From positions 1 through 64,000 of the forward strand of contig DASTKG010000052.1 in assembly GCA_035716005.1 (NCBI GenBank): a stretch of 64,000 nucleotides of DNA. Direction: 5' to 3'. The DNA comes from SZUA-252 sp035716005. GTDB lineage: Bacteria; Eisenbacteria; RBG-16-71-46; SZUA-252. Shown here piece after piece: positions 23,264 to 31,731 of the stretch (position 1 is the stretch's first letter; every line of letters starts with the position of its first letter). Below the pieces are notes generated by a model. The model was not told where the DNA came from and did no database searches. It was given only the letters and a program-made list of their open reading frames with translations. Both the position numbers and the translations under genes were made by a program.

Positions 23264-25231
23264 ATGTCGCACCCCATGAGCCGGACGCCCGCCGTTCTCG
23301 CGCTGCTCGCCGGACTTCTCGCGGCGGCCCCCGCCTCGTCGCAGCCGAGCCCCAAATCGCCCGAGGAGACGATCCTCCTCCAGGAGGGCGCCCGCGACAC
23401 GACCGGCCTCGCCCTCCTCGCGCGGGCGCACACGAAGCCGGCCGTGCGCGCGCGCGCGGCCCGGGCGCTCGGGCACATCGGGAATCGCGGGAGCGTGCCC
23501 GTGCTCGACGCGGCGCTCCGCGACCCGGTCGCCGCGGTCCGGCGGGAAGCGGCCTTCGGGCTCGGCTTGATCGGCGATTCGGCCGCGGTGGGCCCTCTCC
23601 TCGGCCGGCTGGCGCACGAGACCGACGCGGGCACGCGCGTCGCCATCGTGACCTCGCTCGGGAACGTGGCGGCGGGCTCGGCGGGCGCGGGGCGACCGAA
23701 CGAATCGGTCGGCCGCGCGCTCGCGAACTCGCTGAAGGGGCCGCGCGTCTCGGAGCGATGGGCCGCCGCGTTCGCCGCCGCCCGTCTTCGCGACTCCTCG
23801 CTCGTCGAGCCGCTTCGGCGCGCCGCGCGCGACCCCCGCCCCGACCTCCGGTGGAGAGCCGCCTACGCGCTCGGGAAGATCGGGGAGCGGAACGCGGCTC
23901 CGACGCTTCGAACCCTTTCCTTCGACAAGGACGCGATGGTTCGCGCCGCGGCGGCGCGCGCGCTCGGCGAGGTGGGCGATTCGAGCGCCACCGCGCGGCT
24001 CGGCGCGCTCCTTCACGACCCGGCGTGGCGCGTTCGCGTGAACGCCGCCGCGTCCCTCGGCACGCTCCGGATCGCCCGGGAGTCGCGGACGCTCATGCCG
24101 TTCCTGAGCGATCCGCACGCCCACGTCCGCTGGCAGTCCGCGATCTCCCTCGGGCAGATGCGCGATACGCTGGCCGTTCCGCCGCTCATGAAGGCGCTCG
24201 CCGATTCCTCGACGGGCGTCGTTCAGGCCGCGGCGATCGCCCTCCTCAAGATCGAGGGGGACCGCGCCGTGCCGGCCGTCGCGCCGTCGCTCGATCTCCT
24301 TCCCGCCTTCCTCCGTTCGGGCCTGGCCGACGCGCTCGGCGACGTCGAGGGCCCGACGGCCCGCGAGCTGATGCTGGCTCGCGCCCGGCAGACGTCCGAT
24401 CCCGCGCAGGCGGCGGGCGCGGCCTCCGCGCTCGGGCGACGGCCCGAGGCGCGCGGCGCCTCGCTCCCGATCCTTCGAGAGCTTCTCGCCGACAAGGACT
24501 TCACCGTCGTCTGCTCCGCGGCCGAGGCGCTGGGGACGCTCGGCGACTCGGCGGCCGTACCGGCCCTCGGCGCTCTCCTCGCGCGAAAGGGCACCAATCA
24601 GGACGACGACGTGCGCACCTCCGCCGCCACGGCGCTCGCGGCGCTCAAGTCGCCCGAGGCGCTGGCGGCCCTTCGCGCCGCGCGCGGCGACGCCGACCGT
24701 CGCGTGCGCGAGATCGCGACCCGGGCGCTCGGCCTTCCCGCCGATTCGATCGGCGACTCGCCACGCGCGGCGCTGAAGACGCGGGCCACGCCCGCGAGCG
24801 AGGCCCGGCGCATGACCGCCCTCGTCACCACCGAGCGCGGCCTCGTCACGATCGCGCTCGATCCCTCGACCGCCCCGGAAAACGTCGAGAACTTCGCCTC
24901 GCTCGCGAGGGCGGGCTACTTCGACGGCCTCCTCTTCCACCGCGTCGTGCCGAACTTCGTCGTCCAGACCGGCTGCCCGCGCGGCGACGGTTGGGGAAGC
25001 CCCGGTTACGCCATCCCCTGCGAGTACAGCGATCGCCCGTACGAGACCGGCACGGTGGGAATGGCGCTCTCCGGCAAGGACACCGGGGGGAGCCAGTGGT
25101 TCATCACGCTCTCGCCGCAGCCGCGTCTCGAAGGGCGCTACACGGTGCTCGGGAAGGTGACCGCGGGGATGGACGTCGTGGAGCGGATCATGCCGGGAGA
25201 TCGGATCGTGAAAGTCACGGTCCGGTACTGA
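23264..25231 (+). CDS. Secreted HEAT-repeat protein fused to cyclophilin-type peptidyl-prolyl isomerase
   Basis: It has 655 residues, with the ATG at 23264 behind GGAGGA. A Sec signal (VLALLAGLLAAAPASS) is followed by about ten HEAT/PBS-lyase-type repeats, such as RARAARALGHIGNRGSVPVL and VRREAAFGLGLIGDS. From about residue 520 a bacterial cyclophilin domain begins (LVTTERGLVTIALDP). Active-site residues are present: Arg in LLFHRVVPNFVVQTG, Gln/Phe in GGSQWFITLS, and GRYTVLGKV. It is probably a periplasmic or surface folding helper in which the repeats bind clients. It lies between GT9 and a GT-C gene in the ECF operon. Confidence 0.93.
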   Translation: MSHPMSRTPAVLALLAGLLAAAPASSQPSPKSPEETILLQEGARDTTGLALLARAHTKPAVRARAARALGHIGNRGSVPVLDAALRDPVAAVRREAAFGLGLIGDSAAVGPLLGRLAHETDAGTRVAIVTSLGNVAAGSAGAGRPNESVGRALANSLKGPRVSERWAAAFAAARLRDSSLVEPLRRAARDPRPDLRWRAAYALGKIGERNAAPTLRTLSFDKDAMVRAAAARALGEVGDSSATARLGALLHDPAWRVRVNAAASLGTLRIARESRTLMPFLSDPHAHVRWQSAISLGQMRDTLAVPPLMKALADSSTGVVQAAAIALLKIEGDRAVPAVAPSLDLLPAFLRSGLADALGDVEGPTARELMLARARQTSDPAQAAGAASALGRRPEARGASLPILRELLADKDFTVVCSAAEALGTLGDSAAVPALGALLARKGTNQDDDVRTSAATALAALKSPEALAALRAARGDADRRVREIATRALGLPADSIGDSPRAALKTRATPASEARRMTALVTTERGLVTIALDPSTAPENVENFASLARAGYFDGLLFHRVVPNFVVQTGCPRGDGWGSPGYAIPCEYSDRPYETGTVGMALSGKDTGGSQWFITLSPQPRLEGRYTVLGKVTAGMDVVERIMPGDRIVKVTVRY

Positions 25232-25251
25232 GCGGGCCGGAGTCTCGATCG

Positions 25252-27309
25252 ATGGCGCGGCGGGAGAGAAGGGCGACACGAAAGGGCGCCGGGCGCGCGC
25301 CCGGCGCGTCGACCGGCGGCGCCGTCGCGTCGACCGGCGGCCCCGCCGCTCTCTGGCTCTTCGCGATTCCCATCCTCGTCGGCGTCGTCCTGAATCTTCC
25401 GGCCCTTCGTCTCGGCTATTTCTGGGACGACTTCTATTTCCTGACGTTTCGGGGAGGGCAGGGGAACCTCTTCGCCTTCCTTCTCCCGGACGCGCACGCG
25501 GACTTCTACCGGCCCATCCCGCTCGGCGTCTACTTCAAGCTCCTCCGATTCCTCGATCCCGTCCACGGCGTCCTGGCGCACGCTCTCAACCTGGCCGCCC
25601 TCGCCGCGTCGATCGCGCTCCTCGTGGCGCTCGTGTCGCGACTGGCCGGCCCCCGCGCGGGCTTCCTCTCCGGGCTCATCTTCGCCGGTTACGGGCACGT
25701 GCCGGGACTCGTCGCCTGGATCAGCTGCAGCCAGGATCTCCTCGCCCTGCTCTTCCTCCTCGCGGCGTTCCTGCTTCGGCATCGGGGGAACGACGCTCCG
25801 GCCTTCGCCTGCGCCGTCGCCGCGCTTCTCTGCAAGGAACCCGCCATCACGGCGTTCCCCGTCCTCGCGGCGTGGGACTCGATCGTGGGCCGCCCGGCAC
25901 GGAATCCCCGCCTTCAGATCGCCGGCTACGCGGCGGCGGCTCTCGGTTGGGCGCTCGTTCATCCCGGCATCCATCAGCTGGTCGAGCGCGGGTTCAGGAG
26001 CGGAACGTCGGGCTACGTGGGAATCGGCCGATCGGAGCGAACGATCGAGTACGTCTGGCGGTACGTGCTGGCGCTCGCGAACGTGCCGCCGCCCGGGCTC
26101 GCGGTCGCCTGGTGGTGGGACCGGGCCTGGTTCGGGCTCGCGGCGCTGCTCTCGGCGCTGGCGGGTTTCTGGCTGCTCGATCGTCGCCGCGGCGCGCTTC
26201 GGGCGCAGCCGCGGGAGCGGACGATCCCGCTCGCGCGGATCGCGATCCTCAGCGCTTCCTTCGCGATTCCCGCGCTCGCCATGCCGGCGCTCCTCGTCCG
26301 GCACTGGTCCCCCTATTTCGTCTCCATCGCCTCGGTCGGCGCGGCGATCCTCGCCGGCGCGGCGCTCTCCCGGCGGCCGCGCGCGGTCGTCGCGACCGTG
26401 CTGGCGCTCTTCTTCGTCCTCGGAATCTGGAGCCGCGGACTTCGGGGAGAGCGCGAATGGATCCTGAGCGAGCCGCTCATGGCCGAGTCCGCGGCGAGCG
26501 TTCGCGCGCTTCACCGGAACGTCGAGTCGCTCTTCCCGGCGTTTCCGAAGGGAAGCGAGGTCGTCGTCTCCGTCGAGGCGAGAGGCATCCGGGGCATCCG
26601 GAGCGCGCTCATCGACGGCCAGGCGCTGAGCCTCTGGTACTCGGATCCGTCGCTCCGGACCGTCACGCCGATGCAGCGCCGTCCCGGCGCGCCCGCGGAG
26701 TTCCTGATTCGTGTCACGGGCGGATCCGACGTGATCGCCGTCGATCCGGGGACGGGGGAGATCCGCACGACCCAGCCGGGCCAGCCGGCCCTGGAGGAGT
26801 TCGAGCCTCTCCTCGTGGCCTACGCGCGAGCGGTGGCGGCCGGCGGCTCCCTCGATCGCGCCGTCGGGATCATGGAGAGGCTTCGCCCCTGGGAGACGGG
26901 CGACCTCGTCTTCTATCATCGCCGTCTGATCGCGAGCATGCTCCTCGCCGGCGGACGCCGGGAGGCGGCCGATTCGCTCCTCGCGACGCTGCCGCCCTAT
27001 CCTCCCGACGTGGCCCGCACGCTCGTCTTCAACCTCCTCGCGAACGCGAGCCCGAGCGAGCCGCTCGACCTTGCCGCGTTCGAGGCGTTCGGACTCTCGG
27101 CGGGCGACCCCGCGGCGATTCGCTGGACGATGCGCGAATTCACGAGGGTGGGCGCGCTCGGCCAGGCCGCGTGGTACGCGCGGACGCTCGAACGGCTGGC
27201 GCCGGGCGACGGCGAGAGCGCGGAGCTGCTTCGGAGGGCGGAGCGGCTCGGGATCGAGCCCCGGCGGGAGCCTTCGCCCCGCCTCGCGAGGCCCGGCGAG
27301 AAGGCGTAG
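25252..27309 (+). CDS. Polytopic GT-C-like membrane protein with C-terminal helical-repeat domain
   Basis: It has 685 residues, with the ATG at 25252, 20 bases after the cyclophilin stop. After a basic N-terminus, about ten transmembrane helices follow. The first loop LGYFWDDFYFLTFRG places the acidic residues expected of GT-C (PMT/ArnT/GT39-like) enzymes, which use lipid-linked sugars on the periplasmic side. HALNLAALAAS and LLCKEPAITAFPVLA also fit. From about residue 410 the protein is soluble with alpha-helical, possibly TPR-like, repeats. Substrate is unknown. It is the last gene of the ECF operon and converges on pnp. Confidence 0.8.
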   Translation: MARRERRATRKGAGRAPGASTGGAVASTGGPAALWLFAIPILVGVVLNLPALRLGYFWDDFYFLTFRGGQGNLFAFLLPDAHADFYRPIPLGVYFKLLRFLDPVHGVLAHALNLAALAASIALLVALVSRLAGPRAGFLSGLIFAGYGHVPGLVAWISCSQDLLALLFLLAAFLLRHRGNDAPAFACAVAALLCKEPAITAFPVLAAWDSIVGRPARNPRLQIAGYAAAALGWALVHPGIHQLVERGFRSGTSGYVGIGRSERTIEYVWRYVLALANVPPPGLAVAWWWDRAWFGLAALLSALAGFWLLDRRRGALRAQPRERTIPLARIAILSASFAIPALAMPALLVRHWSPYFVSIASVGAAILAGAALSRRPRAVVATVLALFFVLGIWSRGLRGEREWILSEPLMAESAASVRALHRNVESLFPAFPKGSEVVVSVEARGIRGIRSALIDGQALSLWYSDPSLRTVTPMQRRPGAPAEFLIRVTGGSDVIAVDPGTGEIRTTQPGQPALEEFEPLLVAYARAVAAGGSLDRAVGIMERLRPWETGDLVFYHRRLIASMLLAGGRREAADSLLATLPPYPPDVARTLVFNLLANASPSEPLDLAAFEAFGLSAGDPAAIRWTMREFTRVGALGQAAWYARTLERLAPGDGESAELLRRAERLGIEPRREPSPRLARPGEKA

Positions 27310-27320
27310 CCCGGGCGGGG

Positions 27321-27338
27321 AGCGCGCGTCCGCGCGCT
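27321..27338. terminator. Bidirectional hairpin between convergent genes
   Basis: Perfect AGCGCGCG-TC-CGCGCGCT palindrome lying between the GT-C stop and the pnp stop on the opposite strand. It has no T-run on either side but is the only structure in the 27-bp gap. Confidence 0.45.
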
Positions 27339-28218
27339 AGACGATTCCGACGACGAGCCGCTCGAGCATCGACTTGAGCGGAGGCGCCACGCGGGCGACG
27401 GCGTTGGTCACGTCGTCGTGCGCGAGCCGGGCGGGGGATCGGCCCGCGGCCCAATTCGTCACGCAGGAGATCGCCACGCAAGGCAGCCCGAGCGAGGCCG
27501 CCATGGCCGTCTCGGCGCCCGTCGACATGCAGACGACGTCGGCCCCGAGCCTCTCCAGCATTTCGATCTCGGCCGGCGTCTCGTACGACGGGCCGAGCAT
27601 CACGCCGAGCACGCCGCGCTCGAGCGTCACGCCCGCGACGGCCGCCGCGCGCGCCGCCTTCCCCATCAGCTCGGCGTCGTAGACGGGCCGGCGGGTGAGC
27701 CCCCGGGCGCCGAGCTCGCCGGCGCCGAGCTCGCCGCTTCCGCGAAGGGGCGAGCGCCACTGCAGATTCACCTGGTCCTCGATCAGGACGAGCGTTCCCG
27801 GCGCCATGCGCGCCGCGATCCCGCCCGAGGCGTTCGTGAGGATGAGAGCCTTCGATCCGAGCCCCGCCAGGAGCCGAACCATCCGCGTCGCCACGTCCGC
27901 CGAGAATCCCTCGTAGAGGTGCGACCGCCCCTGGGCGATGGCCACCGGGCGGCCGCCCCACTTGCCGAGAAGGAGACGCCCCGCGTGGCCCGCCACCGAG
28001 GAGTGCGGGATTCCCGGGAGATCGCGGTAGGGAATTTCCGCCTCCCACGCCGTCCCCTCGGCCAGCACGCCGAGACCGCTCCCGAGGACGAGGGCCGACC
28101 GGGGAACGAGCGGCGTGCGGCGCCGGACCACGGCCAGCGCCTCCTCCAGCGAGAAGGGAATGCTCGCCGCGTCCGCGTGGGCCGGTGCGTGTCGGCGGGC
28201 GGAGATCGACGGCTTCAC
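27337..28218 (-). CDS. Purine nucleoside phosphorylase (PNP/MTAP family)
   Basis: It has 293 residues, the size of trimeric PNPs. Phosphate and base-site motifs are visible: LVLGSGLGVLAEG, IPHSSVAGHAGRL, the G-R-x-H-x-Y-E-G motif as QGRSHLYEG, LILTNASGG, MLGPSYETPAEIEML and GADVVCMST. The residues after CMST (GAETAMA) keep the substrate Glu. The enzyme cleaves purine nucleosides to base and ribose-1-phosphate, feeding hypoxanthine and guanine to the Hpt encoded at the head of the same operon. It is the last of four minus-strand genes. Guanosine/inosine is the likely substrate, with methylthioadenosine an alternative. Confidence 0.94.
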   Translation of the reverse strand: MKPSISARRHAPAHADAASIPFSLEEALAVVRRRTPLVPRSALVLGSGLGVLAEGTAWEAEIPYRDLPGIPHSSVAGHAGRLLLGKWGGRPVAIAQGRSHLYEGFSADVATRMVRLLAGLGSKALILTNASGGIAARMAPGTLVLIEDQVNLQWRSPLRGSGELGAGELGARGLTRRPVYDAELMGKAARAAAVAGVTLERGVLGVMLGPSYETPAEIEMLERLGADVVCMSTGAETAMAASLGLPCVAISCVTNWAAGRSPARLAHDDVTNAVARVAPPLKSMLERLVVGIV

Positions 28219-28225
28219 AGGCGGC

Positions 28226-29110
28226 TCAGAGGGTGTCGGGATCGAGGCGAGCTTGCCGCGTCGCGGCGATGCGGAGCGAGCGGCGCGAGAAGAGCACGAG
28301 ATAGGCGAGAGCCAGGACGAAGGGCGCGGCTTCGAGTCCGACGGCCGCCGGACCCGAGGCGCCGGCGTAGGGACGAAGCGTGCGGAGGATCGCCGGACCC
28401 GACGCGAGGAGGATCGCCGGCGCGAAGCTCCAGCGTCCCGCGATGGCGCAGGCGAGCGCCAGCATCCCGAGGGCGACCGGAGGCGAAGCGCCCGAGACGC
28501 GCAGCAGGAGCGCCGCGCCGGGGACGACGAAGAGCGCTCCGGCCGCGAGGCCGATGAGCCTCGTCCGCGTCGCGTTCGCGTGCGGAACGCGGAGCGAGGG
28601 CGTCTCGCCGAACGCGCGGAGCCTGAGGCCGAAGGGAGTCCTCCAGTAGATCCAGGAGGCGAGAGCCACCAGGAGCGGCGACGCGAGGAGCCAGGGATTC
28701 GCCAGGAGATCCTCGGCGTAGGTTCCGGCCAGGGGCGTTCCGCCCACGAGGCCCGGCGGCGGCGTCTCGGTGAGAAGGAGGTGCGTGCCGGCCCGCGTCA
28801 GGAGTCCGAGGCCGCACGCCGCCACGAGGCTCGCGGCGAAGGTGCCGATGGCGCGGTCGGTCCCGAGGAGGTGGAGGATCGTTCCGGTGGCGAGGGCGAA
28901 GACGAGGGCCGAGCCCGCCGCGATCGCCGCGGCGCCCCAGTAGGAGGCCGTGGCGTCGTAGCCCGCGATGAATCCGATCATGGCCGCGGCGACGCACCCT
29001 TCGACGCCGAGCCCCGAGTAGCCGGCGCGCTCCCAGTAGAGGCAGGCAACGACGAAGAGCGCGAGCGCGCTCCACTCGATCGGGAAGCGGAGGAGCGGGA
29101 TCCAGTCCAT
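28226..29110 (-). CDS. ABC-type permease-like protein, BPD_transp_2 (nucleoside/sugar) family
   Basis: It has 294 residues with about eight to nine helices. The family phrase near the N-terminus (YSGLGVEGCVAAAMIG, usually n-l-G-v-E-G) and the cytoplasmic coupling segment TPFGLRLRAFGETPSLRV followed by RTRLIGLAAGALFVV identify it as a permease of the branched-chain/ribose/nucleoside ABC group. No ATPase, second permease or binding-protein gene is adjacent, so it is an orphan subunit. It lies 7 bases before pnp and 22 bases after udk, which argues for nucleoside uptake. It could also have lost transport function. Confidence 0.78.
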   Translation of the reverse strand: MDWIPLLRFPIEWSALALFVVACLYWERAGYSGLGVEGCVAAAMIGFIAGYDATASYWGAAAIAAGSALVFALATGTILHLLGTDRAIGTFAASLVAACGLGLLTRAGTHLLLTETPPPGLVGGTPLAGTYAEDLLANPWLLASPLLVALASWIYWRTPFGLRLRAFGETPSLRVPHANATRTRLIGLAAGALFVVPGAALLLRVSGASPPVALGMLALACAIAGRWSFAPAILLASGPAILRTLRPYAGASGPAAVGLEAAPFVLALAYLVLFSRRSLRIAATRQARLDPDTL

Positions 29111-29132
29111 GGCCGGTGGTTCCGCCGCGCTC

Positions 29133-29768
29133 TCAGCGCTTCTCGGCCAGGAGCGCCCGGATCTTCGTCTTCAGCAAGTCGATCGCCACGACGTTGTAGC
29201 CCCCCTCGGGGATGACGAGGTCAGCGTAGCGCTTGGAGGGCTCCACGAACTGGAGGTGCATGGGGCGGACGCTCGATTCGTACTGGCGAATGATCGAGTC
29301 GAGGGTCCGGCCGCGCTCGGTGAGGTCCCGCTTCAGGCGCCGGATGAATCGGATGTCGGGATCGGCGTCGACGTAGATCTTGATGTCCATCAGCTGCCGG
29401 AGCGACGGGTCCTCGAGGATCAGGAGGCCGTCGAGGATGATGATCGGCCGCGCCTGCACCTTCAGCGGCTCGGCGAGGCGCGTGTGCGTCCGCATGTCGT
29501 AGACCGGCATCTCGATGGCGCCCCCCGAGAGGATCGTCTCGAGATGCTGGCGAAGGAGATCGCGGTCGAAGGCGTCGGGGTGATCGAAGTTCCGGTTCTC
29601 CCGCTCGCCGAGCGGAATCTTCTGAAGATCGCGGTAGTAGGAGTCCTGTTCGAGCAGGAGAACCTTGTCGTGTCCCAGGTCCTCCGCGATCGACTGGGCG
29701 ACGAGCGTCTTGCCGGCGCCGGTTCCTCCCGCGATGCCGATGAGAATGCCGCGGCCCCGTCCCGGCAT
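29133..29768 (-). CDS. udk: Uridine kinase
   Basis: It has 211 residues, typical for Udk. The Walker A motif reads GIAGGTGAGKTLVA, the substrate-binding segment LEQDSYYRDL, and NFDHPDAFDRDLL precedes the lid. IILDGLLIL carries the Walker B-like acid, and RRLKRDLTERGR is the arginine-rich lid. It phosphorylates uridine and cytidine to the monophosphates with ATP or GTP. It is the second gene of the salvage operon, starting 3 bases after the hpt stop, with the permease and pnp behind it. The operon therefore covers both pyrimidine and purine nucleoside salvage. Confidence 0.95.
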   Translation of the reverse strand: MPGRGRGILIGIAGGTGAGKTLVAQSIAEDLGHDKVLLLEQDSYYRDLQKIPLGERENRNFDHPDAFDRDLLRQHLETILSGGAIEMPVYDMRTHTRLAEPLKVQARPIIILDGLLILEDPSLRQLMDIKIYVDADPDIRFIRRLKRDLTERGRTLDSIIRQYESSVRPMHLQFVEPSKRYADLVIPEGGYNVVAIDLLKTKIRALLAEKR

Positions 29769-29771
29769 CGG

Positions 29772-30323
29772 CTAGGCGACTTCCTCGCGCGGCCGGGGTT
29801 CCGCGTCGATCTCGGCGGCGCTCAACGCGGCGATATAGGGGAGATGGCGGAAACGCTCCGCGAAGTCGAGGCCGTAGCCGACCAGGAAGCGGTCGGGGAC
29901 GGAGAAGCCGACGTAGTCGAGCGGAACGGCGCGCTCGCGGCGCTCGGCCTTGTCGAGCAGGGTCACGATCCGGAGCGAGCGAGGCCCGCGGGCGAGGAGC
30001 GATTCGCGAAGGAAGTGGAGCGTATGCCCGCTGTCGACGATGTCCTCGACGAGGATCACGTCGCGGCCCGCGATCTTCTTTTCCAGATCCTTCACGAGGC
30101 GGGGATTCCGGCTCGATTCGGAGGCCGAGCCGTACGAGGTGACGCTCACGAAATCGAGTTCGTGCGGAATGGGGATCGCCTGCATCAAATCGGATACGAA
30201 ACAGATGCACCCGTTCAGCACGCCGACCAGAAGAGGGGTGCTGTCGGGATAGTCGCGGGCGATCTGACTTCCCAACTCGCAAACCCGGCGCCGGATATCC
30301 GCCGATGCGATCAGGACTTCCAT
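29772..30323 (-). CDS. hpt: Hypoxanthine (guanine) phosphoribosyltransferase
   Basis: It has 183 residues from the ATG at 30323, which is preceded by AGGAGG; the frame runs further upstream through the promoter and is not coding there. The PRPP signature VILVEDIVDSGHTLHFL is complete. LLVGVLNGCICFVSDLM forms the first phosphate loop, and VTSYGSASESS is the flexible loop. YVGFSVPDRFLVGYGLDF is the usual C-terminal base-site phrase. It makes IMP or GMP from the free base and PRPP. It is the first gene of the hpt-udk-permease-pnp operon, controlled by a promoter with a palindromic spacer. Confidence 0.95.
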   Translation of the reverse strand: MEVLIASADIRRRVCELGSQIARDYPDSTPLLVGVLNGCICFVSDLMQAIPIPHELDFVSVTSYGSASESSRNPRLVKDLEKKIAGRDVILVEDIVDSGHTLHFLRESLLARGPRSLRIVTLLDKAERRERAVPLDYVGFSVPDRFLVGYGLDFAERFRHLPYIAALSAAEIDAEPRPREEVA

Positions 30324-30357
30324 GGGGTGCGCCACCTCCTGACGGGTCGTTTTCACG

Positions 30358-30386
30358 ACTTTAGCACCCCCCTCGGGGGGTGTCAA
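30358..30386 (-). promoter_or_regulatory. hpt operon promoter with palindromic operator in the spacer
   Basis: Minus strand: TTGACA (30386-30381), 17-nt spacer, TAAAGT (30363-30358). The spacer is almost wholly occupied by the perfect palindrome CACCCCCCTCGGGGGGTG (30365-30382). A protein bound there would block polymerase, so repression by a purine- or nucleoside-sensing regulator is likely. A hairpin role is unlikely because it is upstream of the transcript start. Confidence 0.72.
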
Positions 30387-30469
30387 ATCAGGCGCAAGTT
30401 CGCCCCCAGGCTGCCGATATAAGCCGAAACGAAGCACGAGCCAGGCGGGGGCGGCCGGGAGGGACCGAC

Positions 30470-30865
30470 GTGGCGGCAACGACAGCGAGTGTGGCGGAGC
30501 GCCGGCAGGGTCAGCGGCGGCGAAGCGATCGGCGCTCGGCCGGACGGCTGGAGCGGCGGATGTTCTTCATGCTCTGGGGCGTCGGCATTCTCAACTACAC
30601 CGACGCCGCCCAGACGATCTACCTCCTGAACGTGAAGCTGATGGTGGAGGCGAACCGCTTCATGGCGTTCCTCCTCGACCATTCCCCCTACGTCTTCTGG
30701 ATGTACAAGACGCTGGTGCCGACGCTCGGCTGCGTTCTCCTCTGGCGTTTCCGGACGAAGGTGAAGTGGCTTCCCGGGGCCGTCATCACCGTCTTCGCCG
30801 TCTACCTCACGGTGGTGATCCGCAGCTTCCTCTACATGCTCCTGCCGAACACGCCGACGGTCTGA
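30470..30865 (+). CDS. Small membrane protein, DUF5658-like
   Basis: I prefer the GTG at 30470 (131 residues) with AGGGA a few bases upstream; an ATG at 30380 would overlap the hpt promoter. After a very basic N-terminal tail (ERRQGQRRRSDRR) come three or four hydrophobic helices. The signature LNYTDAAQTIYLL followed by MVEANRFMAFLL and the helix phrase VFWMYKTLVPTLGCVLLWRF resembles DUF5658, a small family of unknown function. It ends 7 bases before the next gene, so the two are probably co-transcribed. Confidence 0.72.
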   Translation: MAATTASVAERRQGQRRRSDRRSAGRLERRMFFMLWGVGILNYTDAAQTIYLLNVKLMVEANRFMAFLLDHSPYVFWMYKTLVPTLGCVLLWRFRTKVKWLPGAVITVFAVYLTVVIRSFLYMLLPNTPTV

Positions 30866-30872
30866 GATCGCC

Positions 30873-31697
30873 ATGTCCGAGCACTATCTCAGGCTGACGC
30901 CGTTCGTTCGCGAGGCCGGCCCCGCCGGGCCGGACGGTCCTCCCGCGCGGGAGGACGTCGGCTATTTCTTCATCAACTCCTTCCTCCTCTCGCGCATCGA
31001 CTCGGACATGCCGTCCGACCTGAAGGAGTACGACGAGGACGTGAACGTCTACACGGCGTCCCTCCTGGCCGGCATCGTGTCGGGCCGCGAGGATCTTCTC
31101 CGGGCCGATCTCGTCTCGCCGCGCGACACCGACGTCTTCGCCCGCGTGCAGGAGAGCAAGGACCAGCGCCATCGCTACCGCGTCTACAAGGCCAACGCCG
31201 ACTTCATCTACGTCTCGCTCGGCATCTTCAGCGGGGGCGCCGCGCCGCGAAGCCCCATCGCCGAGGACCTGGAGGAGCGCGAGCAGCTCCTGACGGGGCG
31301 CGGAAAATCGTACTACCACTTCGCGGCGGCCTACGCGGAGCGCCTCTACCGGAGCCGCGCCGGCGTGGCCGAAGTGATGGACAAGCTCTCCCGCAACTTC
31401 GAGTCGTACACGAAGGTCATGGCGTGGATGAGCGGCGAGTACCTCCATCTCCTGCGAAAGATCAGCGAGGGGGAGGAGTTCCACCTGAGCCGCGACGCGC
31501 AGAGCCGGTTCGAATCGGCGCACAAGACGCACGTCTGGGACGAGCTCCTGGAATCGTACGTGGCCTGGCAGAAGACCCACGCGCTCGAATCCCGCCGGCG
31601 GCTCCATCGCGCGGCGCGCGAACTTCGGAAGATCGACCCCGATTTCTCGTTTCGCGCCTTCCGCGACCGCTGGGACGACGCCTCCGGCACCGTTTGA
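30873..31697 (+). CDS. Unrecognised soluble helical protein, 274 aa
   Basis: There is no signal peptide or membrane segment. The protein is charged and largely alpha-helical, with segments such as YHFAAAYAERLYRSRAG, EVMDKLSRNFESYTKVMAWM and a C-terminal helical run ESRRRLHRAARELRK. N-terminal phrases (DVGYFFINSFLLSRIDSDMP, YDEDVNVYTASLLAGIV) look conserved but match no family I know. It follows the DUF5658-like gene by 7 bases. Its TGA stop lies inside the -35 element of the hom promoter. Function is unknown. Confidence 0.75.
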   Translation: MSEHYLRLTPFVREAGPAGPDGPPAREDVGYFFINSFLLSRIDSDMPSDLKEYDEDVNVYTASLLAGIVSGREDLLRADLVSPRDTDVFARVQESKDQRHRYRVYKANADFIYVSLGIFSGGAAPRSPIAEDLEEREQLLTGRGKSYYHFAAAYAERLYRSRAGVAEVMDKLSRNFESYTKVMAWMSGEYLHLLRKISEGEEFHLSRDAQSRFESAHKTHVWDELLESYVAWQKTHALESRRRLHRAARELRKIDPDFSFRAFRDRWDDASGTV

Positions 31698-31723
31698 CGG
31701 CCCGGCGGCCGCTACCGTAGGCT
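31694..31723 (+). promoter_or_regulatory. Promoter of the hom-thrC-thrB-lysC operon
   Basis: TTGACG, 18-nt spacer, TAGGCT. The upstream gene's TGA is inside the -35. The hom ATG lies 8 bases after the -10, so the transcript is nearly leaderless and cannot carry an attenuator. Confidence 0.6.
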
Positions 31724-31731
31724 CCCGCGGC

